Shown here one piece after another: positions 35,739 through 44,596 of a stretch of 64,000 nt of DNA (positions within the stretch are counted from its first letter, which is position 1; each line of letters opens with the position of its first letter). The stretch comes from TMED23 sp964639965 (GTDB taxonomy: Bacteria > Pseudomonadota > Alphaproteobacteria > Rhodospirillales > UBA2165). The notes below the pieces were generated by a model that saw only the letters and a program-made list of their open reading frames with translations, made no database searches and was not told where the DNA came from. The position numbers and the translations under genes are program-made. The stretch is taken from assembly GCA_964639965.1 (NCBI GenBank), contig CAZXGI010000005.1:1-64000 (forward strand), in the 5' to 3' direction.

Positions 35739-36803
35739 ATGTTTTTTAAATGTTCTCACCGTGCGCCAGATGATGATCAAAAAAGTGGAAAAATTATCTC
35801 TAACGGATCTTCATCTAAAGTTGTGGATATCCATTGTCATAGGGAATGTGCTCCAGCAGCTGAAATGATGAAGGCTGAGGCAGAGCGTGTTGGTTTTGGT
35901 GCCCTTTCCTTCGGCAGCAAACTTACAAAAGAAGTTAACCAACAACAACTGATTGATATTAAGCCCAAAATGGAGTCTTTGGATGAACGGATTGCCGATA
36001 TGGATAGAATGGGTGTTGATGTTCAAGCAGTTTCAATATCCCCTTATCAATATTATTATTGGTCTGAACCGGAAGTTGGATGTGATGTATCTAAACTAAT
36101 CAACAATGATCTTGCTGATGCTATTAGCAAAAAACCAGATCGCTTAGTTGGTTTGGGTACAGTGCCGTTACAAAATACTGAAATGGCAATCGAGGAGCTC
36201 AAACGTTGTGTTAATGAACTTGGCTTTAGAGGTATCGAAATTAATAGCCAAATATCTGGTGAAGAAATATCATCTCCTCGTTTAGAACCTTTTTGGGCTA
36301 TGGTTGAAGAGTTGGATATTGTCGTCTTTATTCATACGGCAGGGTTTAGCCATCCAGATCGTTTGAAGGACCATTATTTTATCAATTTGATTGGGCATCC
36401 AATAGAAGCAACTTTGGCCATTTCCCGACTTATTTTTGACGGTATTATGGAGAATCATCCAGGTCTCAAAATTGTTGTGGCACATGGGGGAGGATTTCTG
36501 CCAGCCTATTCTGGCCGTATGGACCATGCTTACCGTGCTCGTAAAGATGTACGCGAAGGGCTTCCTGAATTACCGACTGATTATCTTAAGCGCTTTTATT
36601 TCGATACTATGGTGTTTGAACCCGATCAATTAAAATATTTAATTGAAAAGTTTGGTCCAGATCATATCCTTCTTGGAACAGATTATCCTTATGATATGGG
36701 TGAACATGATCCTCTTGCCTTAATAAATAAGGTTGAAGGATTAAATGAGTTTGATTGTTCATCGATTTGTGGTGGTAATGCGCAGAAGCTCTTGAAGATC
36801 TAA
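35739..36803 (+). CDS. amidohydrolase family protein (ACMSD-like decarboxylase/hydrolase)
   Basis: A 354-residue metal-dependent amidohydrolase_2. The N-terminal metal site is DIHCHREC (His-x-His), further ligands lie in VFIHTAGFSHP and IVVAHGGGFLPAYSGRMDHA, and the catalytic aspartate is in LLGTDYPYDMG. Length and layout match the 2-amino-3-carboxymuconate-6-semialdehyde decarboxylase and gamma-resorcylate-type group, which decarboxylate or hydrolyse aromatic or ring-cleavage acids. It follows the RdhA-like gene by 150 bases, with a good AAGGAG ribosome site at about 35723. The order RdhA-like then amidohydrolase suggests a common aromatic route, unproven. Confidence 0.8.
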   Translation: MFFKCSHRAPDDDQKSGKIISNGSSSKVVDIHCHRECAPAAEMMKAEAERVGFGALSFGSKLTKEVNQQQLIDIKPKMESLDERIADMDRMGVDVQAVSISPYQYYYWSEPEVGCDVSKLINNDLADAISKKPDRLVGLGTVPLQNTEMAIEELKRCVNELGFRGIEINSQISGEEISSPRLEPFWAMVEELDIVVFIHTAGFSHPDRLKDHYFINLIGHPIEATLAISRLIFDGIMENHPGLKIVVAHGGGFLPAYSGRMDHAYRARKDVREGLPELPTDYLKRFYFDTMVFEPDQLKYLIEKFGPDHILLGTDYPYDMGEHDPLALINKVEGLNEFDCSSICGGNAQKLLKI

Positions 36804-36855
36804 TATTCGATATGTAGCAGAATTTTTTCAAGATCAATAGCGGGGGCCGTAGCAA

Positions 36856-37656
36856 TCAATCTCTGGGTTCAGAAATACTAGATGGGTCTGTTGTGGTTAA
36901 TCTTGAAGCTCTGGCTTCTTGTTTTTTGAAAGATTTTAAGCCGAAAGGGAATGAAATTATATAGAATATTAGAATGATTGTTAGGGTTAGCCATGGAGCG
37001 CTTACAGCTAAAGCTGCAACCAATCCTGCAGCTAGCATTGTTAAGAGAATAAATCTATGCTGTATGCGTAACGTTTTGAATGAGTAGGTTGGAAGCTGGC
37101 TCACTAAAAGACCTGAGACAACAAGAATAAAAATAGCGACGAAAAATGGCTCTTTTACTATGTCTGCTTTAGTTTGGAATGAGATAATCATAGGTAATAG
37201 TACGAGGCCAGCTCCCGCGGGTACAGGCACCCCGGTAAAGTAGTTTTTGGTCCAATTTGGAGGCTCAGGTTTATCAATATTAGTATTAAATCTAGCAAGC
37301 CTAAGTGCGCAGCACACACAAAATAATAGCACTAGGACCCATCCCCATTGCCCAGCAGTTTTCATAGTCCAGAGATAAAGTAACAATGCAGGTGCCACGC
37401 CGAAGCAAATAAAATCTGATAAGCTATCCAGCTCTGCGCCAAATTTGCTAGTACCGCGAAGAGCGCGGGCGATCCGGCCATCCAAAGAATCTAAAATAGC
37501 TGCAATAGTGAGGGAAAGAATTGCAGGTTCCCACTTTTCATCCAAACCAAATCGCATAGCTGTCATTCCGGCACAGAGAGCCAGCATGGTTAAAATATTT
37601 GGAATCATTGTATTAAAGGAAAGGCCTTTTAATCGTCTACGTCTTTTATGAAACAT
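36856..37656 (-). CDS. pssA: CDP-diacylglycerol-serine O-phosphatidyltransferase
   Basis: A 266-residue integral membrane enzyme that makes phosphatidylserine from CDP-diacylglycerol and serine. The CDP-alcohol phosphotransferase signature is DGRIARALRGTSKFGAELDS, with aspartates spaced as in the family, followed by SDFICFGVAPALLLY. It has six to eight transmembrane segments. Its start lies directly after the psd stop (0-1 base apart), so the two genes act as one operon for phosphatidylethanolamine synthesis. A charged, Ser/Thr-rich C-terminal tail of about 30 residues is present. Confidence 0.94.
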   Translation of the reverse strand: MFHKRRRRLKGLSFNTMIPNILTMLALCAGMTAMRFGLDEKWEPAILSLTIAAILDSLDGRIARALRGTSKFGAELDSLSDFICFGVAPALLLYLWTMKTAGQWGWVLVLLFCVCCALRLARFNTNIDKPEPPNWTKNYFTGVPVPAGAGLVLLPMIISFQTKADIVKEPFFVAIFILVVSGLLVSQLPTYSFKTLRIQHRFILLTMLAAGLVAALAVSAPWLTLTIILIFYIISFPFGLKSFKKQEARASRLTTTDPSSISEPRD

Positions 37657-38343
37657 TTATCTAATTTCTCCGCTTCTAGACGGTTCCTTGAGTTCAAAAT
37701 CTGCTATCACTGTTTCTCCAGCGAAGGCTCTCTGTCCTGCGACTACTAGAATAGGAACTTGTTTTGGTAAGTATATGTCTACCCTACTACCAAATCTAAT
37801 AAGGCCAAAACGCTGGCCAGTTTCGACCATTTCGTCTTCCTTTATATCGCATTTAATTCGTCTGGCAATAAGGCCTGCTATTTGCACGAATGCTATTTCC
37901 GTTTTATTTGGTAGGGTTAGGCGAATGCTTTGACGTTCATTTAATTCACTCGCTTTATCTAGAGAGGCATTAAAAAATTTCCCTGGTCGGTATGATAATT
38001 TTGAAATTTCACCCCCAATTGGGATCCGGTTTACATGAACATCAAAAACGTTCATGAATATTGCTATTCTGTTTAAAGAGTCGTTACCCATTTCTAACTC
38101 AGCCGGTGGAATAGATTCCTCGATAGTTTGAACTAATCCGTCTGCAGGGCTTATCACAAGACCTTCACGTGTTGGAGTGATGCGCTTAGGATCCCGAAAG
38201 AAATATGTGCACCATGCTGTTATTATTAAACCAATCCAGCTAAATAGTTCGCTAAAATATGCAGCAACGACAGTTATTGCGAAAAATATTGCAATAAATG
38301 GCCAGCCAGCGCGATTAATCGGAACAAAAATGGACTTTAACAA
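37657..38343 (-). CDS. psd: phosphatidylserine decarboxylase proenzyme
   Basis: A 228-residue short-type (alphaproteobacterial) phosphatidylserine decarboxylase. The self-processing site is GLIRFGSRVDIYLP: cleavage between Gly185 and Ser186 makes a pyruvoyl group on the small alpha chain. Two N-terminal hydrophobic segments anchor it in the inner membrane, and FMNVFDVHVNRIPIGG carries conserved histidines. It decarboxylates phosphatidylserine to phosphatidylethanolamine and is the first gene of the psd-pssA pair. Confidence 0.95.
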   Translation of the reverse strand: MLKSIFVPINRAGWPFIAIFFAITVVAAYFSELFSWIGLIITAWCTYFFRDPKRITPTREGLVISPADGLVQTIEESIPPAELEMGNDSLNRIAIFMNVFDVHVNRIPIGGEISKLSYRPGKFFNASLDKASELNERQSIRLTLPNKTEIAFVQIAGLIARRIKCDIKEDEMVETGQRFGLIRFGSRVDIYLPKQVPILVVAGQRAFAGETVIADFELKEPSRSGEIR

Positions 38344-38659
38344 ATTATAACCCTTAAATTTTTTCAGTTTAACTACTTAAAAGTAATATTCATTGGAGTA
38401 TTTTTGATGGTTTGTGATTCGAAAAGTTTATCAATATTCAAATTTTTTATGTTGTAGCCGGGAATTACAGCCCTCGTCAAACAATGGATTATTTTGGATT
38501 TGTTAATATTTTGGTTCATGGCATAATATGATTCTCACTTAGTAAACTAATCAATACCTAAAATAAGAAAATTTGTTTAAAAGCGGATCCACGTTGCAAC
38601 TTTTTTTGTTCGTTTCAGAACTAACAAACAAATTTCGTATTATACGAATTATGTGGATT
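38344..38659. other. 316-base intergenic region between the LysM gene and psd
   Basis: AT-rich, no open frame of substance. It should hold the psd-pssA promoter and the 3' end of the LysM-protein transcript. I see no clear terminator or structured RNA. Confidence 0.4.
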
Positions 38660-39676
38660 TCAGTTTTTCGGTGGGAGCGAGAAAACTTGGCCTGGGAAGA
38701 TCATATCAGGATCCTTAATTTGATCCTTGTTAGCTTCGTAAATAACCGTGTACCTTATCCCTGCGCCGTAAACTCTTCTTGCTATTCGCCATAAGCTACG
38801 ACCAGATTCTACTACAATTAACGTTCCTGGTTTTATTCCCGTGAGAGGTGTGGACCTAGAAAATACCACTTCTACCCTCGATTTGACACGTCCATTTTTA
38901 TCAACATGATCTGCACGAACAGTATATTTCCCTTGTTCTATTTTCTGCTTTGGAGTTTGATTCCATAACCCTCGATAATTTGTGACACTGCTCCCAATAA
39001 ATTTTTCGTTAAGGTAAAGGTTAATGATAGAATTAGCAGGAGCTTTGCCTGTTACATCTAACTTGCCGAGGTCATCGTAATCGACCGAGTCTATAGTGAC
39101 CGCCGTGGATGATTTTGTACTTGGCTTTTGCAGAACTTCTATATGATTCTCTGGATCCTTAGGAATTTTTATTGCTAATGGCTGTTCCGGTTGATTTGTT
39201 TCTAACCCACTAATATTCTTACCTTTTTCCGGCACAACTATGATTAAATCAGCAGTCGATACTTTAATTAATCCTTCTGGACTTGTCATTTTTAACGAAA
39301 GCTTCCGGGTTCCAGCTGTTAGAGGTGATATAGGCACAAATACCCACTCACCACGTTTATCGGCAAAAACCTCACCAATTTTTTCCCCTTGGTCAAAAAT
39401 TTCAACTTTGGATCCTGGAATGGCCCGTCCTGCCATGACAGAATCTCCTCCTGAAGTGACTCGAACAATATCAAAACTTGGTACAACAGTTTGATCGACT
39501 TCTGCTTCGTCTTTTTTTGATACGGCAACTTTGGAATTTGTCTTCAGTTCAGCTTTTTTTTGAGTTGGCGTTTCAGTTGTTAAAACGTTTTGGGGCTTTT
39601 CCAATATAAAGTTCAGTAAAATAGCAAAAATAACGCAAGCGACACCGATCGTAGCCAAAATAACTGATTTACTCAC
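38660..39676 (-). CDS. membrane-anchored Ig-like and LysM domain protein
   Basis: A 338-residue protein. Residues 7-27 are an N-terminal membrane anchor (SVILATIGVACVIFAILLN), then a low-complexity linker rich in Thr, Lys and Val, then two bacterial Ig-like domains (AGRAIPGSKVEIFDQGEKIG with EWVF; TGKAPANSIINLYLNEKFIG with GLWNQ). A C-terminal LysM domain binds peptidoglycan (SLWRIARRVYGAGIRYTVIY to MIFPGQ). It probably lies in the periplasm attached to the wall. This architecture is widespread in alphaproteobacteria and is often near envelope genes, which agrees with the neighbouring membrane protein gene. Confidence 0.85.
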   Translation of the reverse strand: MSKSVILATIGVACVIFAILLNFILEKPQNVLTTETPTQKKAELKTNSKVAVSKKDEAEVDQTVVPSFDIVRVTSGGDSVMAGRAIPGSKVEIFDQGEKIGEVFADKRGEWVFVPISPLTAGTRKLSLKMTSPEGLIKVSTADLIIVVPEKGKNISGLETNQPEQPLAIKIPKDPENHIEVLQKPSTKSSTAVTIDSVDYDDLGKLDVTGKAPANSIINLYLNEKFIGSSVTNYRGLWNQTPKQKIEQGKYTVRADHVDKNGRVKSRVEVVFSRSTPLTGIKPGTLIVVESGRSLWRIARRVYGAGIRYTVIYEANKDQIKDPDMIFPGQVFSLPPKN

Positions 39677-39750
39677 TTTTTATGTTTCCCTCCAATTAAG
39701 ATTAGTAATTTGATTAAGAATAATGTCAGGCCAGTGCATTGGCAATCCCG

Positions 39751-40608
39751 TCACTCCTGATTAATTGGGAATTCGATGGCGATCAAGGTAACTACTATGG
39801 CCAAGCTAAGAGGAAATAAGGTTAAAACTGCTAATTTTATAGAAGTTGGAATTGACCAGATTAGTTTTATATTCTTATGTACATATTGACAGGCGTAATC
39901 AGTGTAAAAGGCAAAGCCTAAGATGATAAATGCAGGGATTAGAGGAGGCATTTGTTCAATTAATCGTATGGCTATCATATATAAACTACCACCTCCTGCT
40001 AAAAGGATACCATAACCGAAGTTAAGTCGCGACTTTGGCCAGGTACATACGTAAAATCCAGTCAATATAGCAAAAAGCCCAAAAGAAAGATCGCGGTCAA
40101 CTGCAATACCGCTGATCCAAGCTATAGCCCCTGATCCTGCAGACGCTATTATCAAAAGGAATATACTAATACTTGCGCCAAATTCTTTGTTTGTGGCAAC
40201 ACGCTGAAGGCCACCAGCAATAACACACCAGCCAAGAAGAATGGGTAGAAACCAGAAATCAATGCCTCCTCGAAACCAGCAGGCGATACCGATTCCACTA
40301 ATAAAAATAACTAAAATAGGTACAGGGAATTTTCTTTCTTTGACAAAGTTAAAATCAAGTATGGCTCCGATCGCTAGTAAGCAGACCGTTGCTGAGAGGA
40401 TACCACTGCTGTTAAATTCGGGTGGAAAATCTGGTGTGCCGAGGATAAATGCGCAAAACCAGGAAAAACTGATTCCAACAGATGCATTAGCCATGAAAAA
40501 ACCCGATTTTTTTCGATCAATAAGATAAAGAAAGCCTGTGAGAATGATGGTTGCAATGAAAGATAGAGCCAAGGCCTGAATTATTAAAGTGTCTAAGAGT
40601 AAGGGCAT
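39751..40608 (-). CDS. polytopic membrane protein of unknown function
   Basis: A 285-residue protein with about eight to nine hydrophobic helices, a DFNFVKERKFPVP loop, and a glycine-rich stretch (SAGSGAIAWISG) within a helix. No family motif is recognised with certainty. It is on the same strand as the LysM-protein gene, 75 bases upstream of it, so the two may be cotranscribed. It could be a permease-like or polymerase-like component. Confidence 0.7.
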   Translation of the reverse strand: MPLLLDTLIIQALALSFIATIILTGFLYLIDRKKSGFFMANASVGISFSWFCAFILGTPDFPPEFNSSGILSATVCLLAIGAILDFNFVKERKFPVPILVIFISGIGIACWFRGGIDFWFLPILLGWCVIAGGLQRVATNKEFGASISIFLLIIASAGSGAIAWISGIAVDRDLSFGLFAILTGFYVCTWPKSRLNFGYGILLAGGGSLYMIAIRLIEQMPPLIPAFIILGFAFYTDYACQYVHKNIKLIWSIPTSIKLAVLTLFPLSLAIVVTLIAIEFPINQE

Positions 40609-40883
40609 GTAACAAGCCTAAAATGATCTAAAAATAAGCAGGGGAGATATTTAAATCTCTTTTGCTCATATTTAACTTGATTACAGCAATTATTAAACCA
40701 AAAGGTTTCAGGTTTATTTATTTTTTAAACAATATTTCGTAATTTGTTATTGCATAACGAGTATTTAACAAGATACTGGTTGATAATATCATCATTAGCA
40801 TGAGACGTCTGATATATCCTAATTGGGGGAATCAAGGAACAATTTATAAATTATTTCAAAATTTTTTTTAATGTTATACGAGA

Positions 40884-41480
40884 GTGAATCAAAATTTGAA
40901 AAATATAAAAGCGATTACCGTCTATTGTGGATCCAAATCGGGCAAAAAAAAGGCTTATGCTGAAATAGCCCAGGAACTCGGTGGTGAAATTGCAAAAAGA
41001 GGTATCCAGCTAGTTTTTGGGGGCGGTCGGATTGGTTTGATGGGAGATGTTGCTAACCAGGTTTTGGCTAACGGTGGAAGAGTAACAGGGGTCATACCGC
41101 ATTTTCTTGATGATCTTGAGGTAGCTCATACTGGTGTAACCGAATTAATTACCGTTAATAGTATGCATGAGCGCAAGCATATAATGTACGACAAGTCTGA
41201 CGCCTTTGTCATTTTGCCAGGAGGGTTTGGCACTTTGGACGAATGCATGGAAATATTGACGTGGAAGCAACTTCAGATCCATGCTTTCCCAGTTATTATT
41301 TTGGATATAGATGGTTATTGGCAATCACTTAGGATGCTTTTTAATGATATTGTTAATGGTGGTTTTGCTCATCCAAAATCGTTAGACTTATTTACGATAG
41401 TTGACAGTGTTAATGGTGTTTTTGAGGCCATCTCCGAGGCTCCAGAACCAGACCCTATCGTTTTGGATAGTCATTTTTAG
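40884..41480 (+). CDS. LOG-family nucleotide 5'-monophosphate phosphoribohydrolase (TIGR00730 type)
   Basis: A 198-residue protein with the Lonely-Guy signature: VYCGSKSG at the N-terminus, LVFGGGRIGLMGDVA near residue 50, and the catalytic block MHERKHIMYDKSDAFVILPGGFGTLDE, here quoted in part as PGGFGTLDE. Such enzymes cleave the ribosyl monophosphate from cytokinin nucleotides in plants; bacterial homologues hydrolyse AMP/CMP-type nucleotides. The start is a GTG at 40884 without a strong ribosome site; TTG 40896 is an alternative. It is convergent with icd and shares a terminator. Confidence 0.9.
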   Translation: MNQNLKNIKAITVYCGSKSGKKKAYAEIAQELGGEIAKRGIQLVFGGGRIGLMGDVANQVLANGGRVTGVIPHFLDDLEVAHTGVTELITVNSMHERKHIMYDKSDAFVILPGGFGTLDECMEILTWKQLQIHAFPVIILDIDGYWQSLRMLFNDIVNGGFAHPKSLDLFTIVDSVNGVFEAISEAPEPDPIVLDSHF

Positions 41481-41538
41481 TATTCCACCTTATCCAGTCA
41501 TGTCTTTTCACAAATAATGCGAAATTTTTTCATTGTTG

Positions 41539-41566
41539 ATCCTCCCAGAAACGCATCCGGGAGGAT
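41539..41566. terminator. hairpin between convergent LOG gene and icd
   Basis: The eight-base stem ATCCTCCC at 41539-41546 pairs with GGGAGGAT at 41559-41566, with a 12-base loop, followed on the plus strand by TTTAA and on the minus strand by CAACAATG and then a run of A read as AAAAAATTTC. It lies in the 120 bases between the two convergent gene ends and could serve both directions. Confidence 0.6.
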
Positions 41567-41600
41567 TTAAAGGTAAGGCTATACTAAAAATTAGCCTAGG

Positions 41601-43838
41601 CTATCCAACAATTTTGTTAAAGGTTTTGCTTGGGCGCATCGCAGCATTAATATTATCTTGCGGGGCGTGATAGTAACCACCTAGATTAACGGGGTTTCCT
41701 TGCGAAGCTGTTAACTCGTCCACAATTTTCAATTCATTAGAGACAAGTTGTTCGGCAATTTTGCTGAAATACGCCTTCAAATCTAAATTTTCATTTTGAG
41801 CAGCAAGTGCTTGAGCCCAATATTGGGCTATATAGAAATGGCTGCCTCGATTGTCAATTTCGCCAACTTTTCGGCTAGGGGACCTATTTTTATCCAAAAC
41901 TTGCCCAATTGCCTGGTCAAGGGTTTTTGCTAATACGAGTGCTTTAGCGTTGTTCTTTTTTTCACTGAGGAACTCAAGTGAAGCTCCTAAAGCGCAGAAT
42001 TCCCCCAATGAATCCCAACGCAGATGCCCTTCTTCGGTAAACTGCTGAACGTGCTTAGGGGCAGATCCACCGGCGCCCGTTTCAAAAAGTCCCCCGCCAT
42101 TTAAGAGGGGAACAATTGAAAGCATTTTTGCGCTGGTTCCAACTTCTAAAATTGGGAATAGGTCGGTGAGATAATCCCGCAACACGTTACCAGTGATAGA
42201 AATGGTATCTTGGCCGTTTTTCAATCGTTTCAGAGTAAACCGCGTAGCATCTATCAGCGACATGACCCGTATATCAACACTATTAGAGGCATACTTAGGC
42301 AGACATTTATCAACTTTCTTGATCAATTCGGCATCGTGAGCACGGTTTTTATTTAGCCAGAAAATGGCCGGCACGCTAGTTTTACTCGCACGGTCAACCC
42401 CGAGTTTAATCCAGTTCTGGATGGCAGAATCTTCAGTTTGGCTCATCCGCCAAATATCATTTTCTTCAACGTTATGCTTGATAAGTACGGTTCCACCTGC
42501 GTCAACAACCCGAATTATTCCATTTCCTGGCACTTTAAATGTTTGCGGGTGTGACCCATATTCTTCGGCTTTTCTTGCCATTAGACCAACGTTTGATACG
42601 CTACCCATTTCTGATGGATTAAACGCGCCATGTTTTTTACAAAAATTGATTACTTCACCGTATATTCCAGCGTAGCTGCTATCTGGGATAACACATTTTG
42701 TGTCATGTTCTTTTCCATCGGCCCCCCAAGCTTTGCCACCAGCTCGAATAAGAGCGGGTAAAGACGCGTCAATGATAACATCACTGGGAACATGGAGGTT
42801 AGAAATACCGCGATCTGAATTTACCATGTAGAGGTCTGGTTGTTCCTTCATACACATGTCAATATCGGCCTCAATGGCTAATCTTTGGTCAGTTGGGAGT
42901 GTTCGTAGTTTATTAAGAAGATCGCCAATTCCTAGGTCAGGATCAACTGAAAGTTTGGCAAAAATTTTTGCGTGCTTTTCAAACACATCACTTAAGTATG
43001 CGGAAACGGCATGGCCAAAGATGATGGGATCCGATATCTTCATCATTGTCGCTTTGATGTGAAGAGAAAAGAGTGTGCCTCGTTCTTTTGCGTCTCTAAT
43101 TTCTGAATCAAAGAATGACCTGAGTGTTTTAGCACTCATCATCGTTCCATCAATGATATCCCCTTCTTCAATTAGATGGTCCTCTTTTAATATTGTTGAT
43201 CCGCCATTGATTTCAACAAACTCGATTTTTGCATTACCAGCAGAAGCACTCGAAACTGTAACGGATTTTTCATTTGAGCAGAAATCTCCACTGCTCATCG
43301 TTGATACATGGGTTTCGGAGTCGGATGCCCAAACGCCCATGCTGTGTGGATTCTTTTTTGCGAACTCTTTAACTGCTTTTGGCGCGCGCCTATCAGAGTT
43401 TCCTTCTCGGAGAACAGGGTTTACCGCGCTGCCAAGTATCTTTCCATAGGTTTCTTTGGTGGTTTTTTCTTCATCACTTAACGGGTGTACTGGATATGAC
43501 GGAATATTGTAGCCTTGACCTTGTAACTCGGCAATGGCGATGCTGAGCTGAGGGACAGAAGCGCTAATATTCGGTAGTTTAATTATGTTTGCGGTAGGAT
43601 CTTTGACCAATTCGCCAAGTATTGCTAGATCGTCACTCTGTTTCTGTTCATCTGATAGTTTTTCGGGGAAATTTGCTATAATCCGCCCAGCTAAAGAAAT
43701 ATCCATAGTGCCAAATGCAATACCGGCAGGTTTAGCAAAAAACTTAACAATTGGTAAGAATGACCCGCTGGCCAGTTCAGGTGCTTCGTCTACCTTGGTG
43801 TAGATAATATCTGGCTTTTTAGAGGATTGGTCCTTCAT
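41601..43838 (-). CDS. icd: monomeric NADP-dependent isocitrate dehydrogenase
   Basis: A 745-residue TCA enzyme converting isocitrate to 2-oxoglutarate, NADP+-specific. This is the monomeric IDH type (about 740 residues), unlike the shorter dimeric enzyme. Recognised stretches are IIYTKVDEAPELASGSFLP at the N-terminus, NSDRRAPKAVKEFAKKNPH, ADIDMCMKEQPDLYMVNSDRG, and the C-terminal LGGYYHAPQDNINAAMRPSK. A single 2238-base gene without partner subunits, set off by the hairpin at 41539-41566 at its 3' end and a 351-base upstream gap. Confidence 0.96.
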   Translation of the reverse strand: MKDQSSKKPDIIYTKVDEAPELASGSFLPIVKFFAKPAGIAFGTMDISLAGRIIANFPEKLSDEQKQSDDLAILGELVKDPTANIIKLPNISASVPQLSIAIAELQGQGYNIPSYPVHPLSDEEKTTKETYGKILGSAVNPVLREGNSDRRAPKAVKEFAKKNPHSMGVWASDSETHVSTMSSGDFCSNEKSVTVSSASAGNAKIEFVEINGGSTILKEDHLIEEGDIIDGTMMSAKTLRSFFDSEIRDAKERGTLFSLHIKATMMKISDPIIFGHAVSAYLSDVFEKHAKIFAKLSVDPDLGIGDLLNKLRTLPTDQRLAIEADIDMCMKEQPDLYMVNSDRGISNLHVPSDVIIDASLPALIRAGGKAWGADGKEHDTKCVIPDSSYAGIYGEVINFCKKHGAFNPSEMGSVSNVGLMARKAEEYGSHPQTFKVPGNGIIRVVDAGGTVLIKHNVEENDIWRMSQTEDSAIQNWIKLGVDRASKTSVPAIFWLNKNRAHDAELIKKVDKCLPKYASNSVDIRVMSLIDATRFTLKRLKNGQDTISITGNVLRDYLTDLFPILEVGTSAKMLSIVPLLNGGGLFETGAGGSAPKHVQQFTEEGHLRWDSLGEFCALGASLEFLSEKKNNAKALVLAKTLDQAIGQVLDKNRSPSRKVGEIDNRGSHFYIAQYWAQALAAQNENLDLKAYFSKIAEQLVSNELKIVDELTASQGNPVNLGGYYHAPQDNINAAMRPSKTFNKIVG

Positions 43839-44189
43839 CGTAACTATTAACTCCTAAATTTCTCAACTAAAAGTTTTCTATTTTTGGCTGGCCGATTTAA
43901 CATTTGATAATTTTATTCGTACGCATAAAGTAAAACAATTCCAGTAATACAACTATTTCAAAAAAAAGATATTTTGCCAGTCAAAGTCTTTCTTTGAGGT
44001 TAGAATTCAAGTACGAGGTTAATATTTATTTTCTAATGTATTCAATTTAAATATTCATTAAAGGGTCGTTATTATACGCTATGGTTTCAAATAGCTTGAC
44101 TATCTTAAATTTGGGCCCTAAAAATCCGCTCCAGTTCTAGTTGAGTATTTTGCCTTATTTATTTGAGGATGTTATAAAGGATTTTACCC
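43839..44189. other. 351-base intergenic region upstream of icd and rpmB
   Basis: AT-rich spacer between divergent icd and rpmB. It carries a promoter-like pair for rpmB at 44096-44124. No other structure or open frame is evident. Confidence 0.45.
44096..44124 (+). promoter_or_regulatory. candidate sigma-70 promoter of rpmB
   Basis: TTGACT at 44096-44101, 17-base spacer, then TAAAAA at 44119-44124 as an imperfect -10. It lies 66 bases upstream of the rpmB start. Confidence 0.4.
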
Positions 44190-44492
44190 ATGGCGCGTCG
44201 TTGTGATGTTACGGGAAAAGGTGTCCAGACAGGAAATAATGTCAGTCATGCGCATAATAAAACGCGACGTCGCTATTTGCCGAACGTGCAGAAAATGACT
44301 TTGTTTTCGGGTGCGATCGGTAAGGTTACGATAAAAATTACTGCAGATGCGCTGCGTTCTATTGAACATAAGGGGGGTATTGATTCGTATTTGCTTAATA
44401 CCAGTAATTTAAAGCTAGCTCCAGAAGCAGTAAAGTTGAAAAAAAGAATTAAAAAAGCTATTGCGAGAAAAACAGCGTCAAAAGCGGCCTGA
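44190..44492 (+). CDS. rpmB: 50S ribosomal protein L28
   Basis: A 100-residue basic ribosomal protein. The N-terminal MARRCDVTGKGVQTGNNVSH and KTRRRYLPNVQ are diagnostic of bacterial L28; the C-terminal RIKKAIARKTASKAA extension is the longer alphaproteobacterial form. AAAGGATTTTACCC precedes the ATG. A Rho-independent terminator follows at 44515-44541. It is monocistronic, and convergent with cobT. Confidence 0.97.
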   Translation: MARRCDVTGKGVQTGNNVSHAHNKTRRRYLPNVQKMTLFSGAIGKVTIKITADALRSIEHKGGIDSYLLNTSNLKLAPEAVKLKKRIKKAIARKTASKAA

Positions 44493-44514
44493 ATATAATT
44501 AATAAAAATTTGTT

Positions 44515-44541
44515 GAACCCACTATTTAGCGGGTTTTTTTT
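44515..44541 (+). terminator. Rho-independent terminator of rpmB
   Basis: The sequence GAACCCACTATTTAGCGGGT can fold with AACCC opposite GGGTT and CT opposite AG inside, followed by eight T in a row up to 44541. It lies 22 bases after the rpmB stop. Confidence 0.75.
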
Positions 44542-44596
44542 GTTAAATGCTGAAATTTAGTTCTAATTATTAAAAATTATGATAACTTAAATAGGG

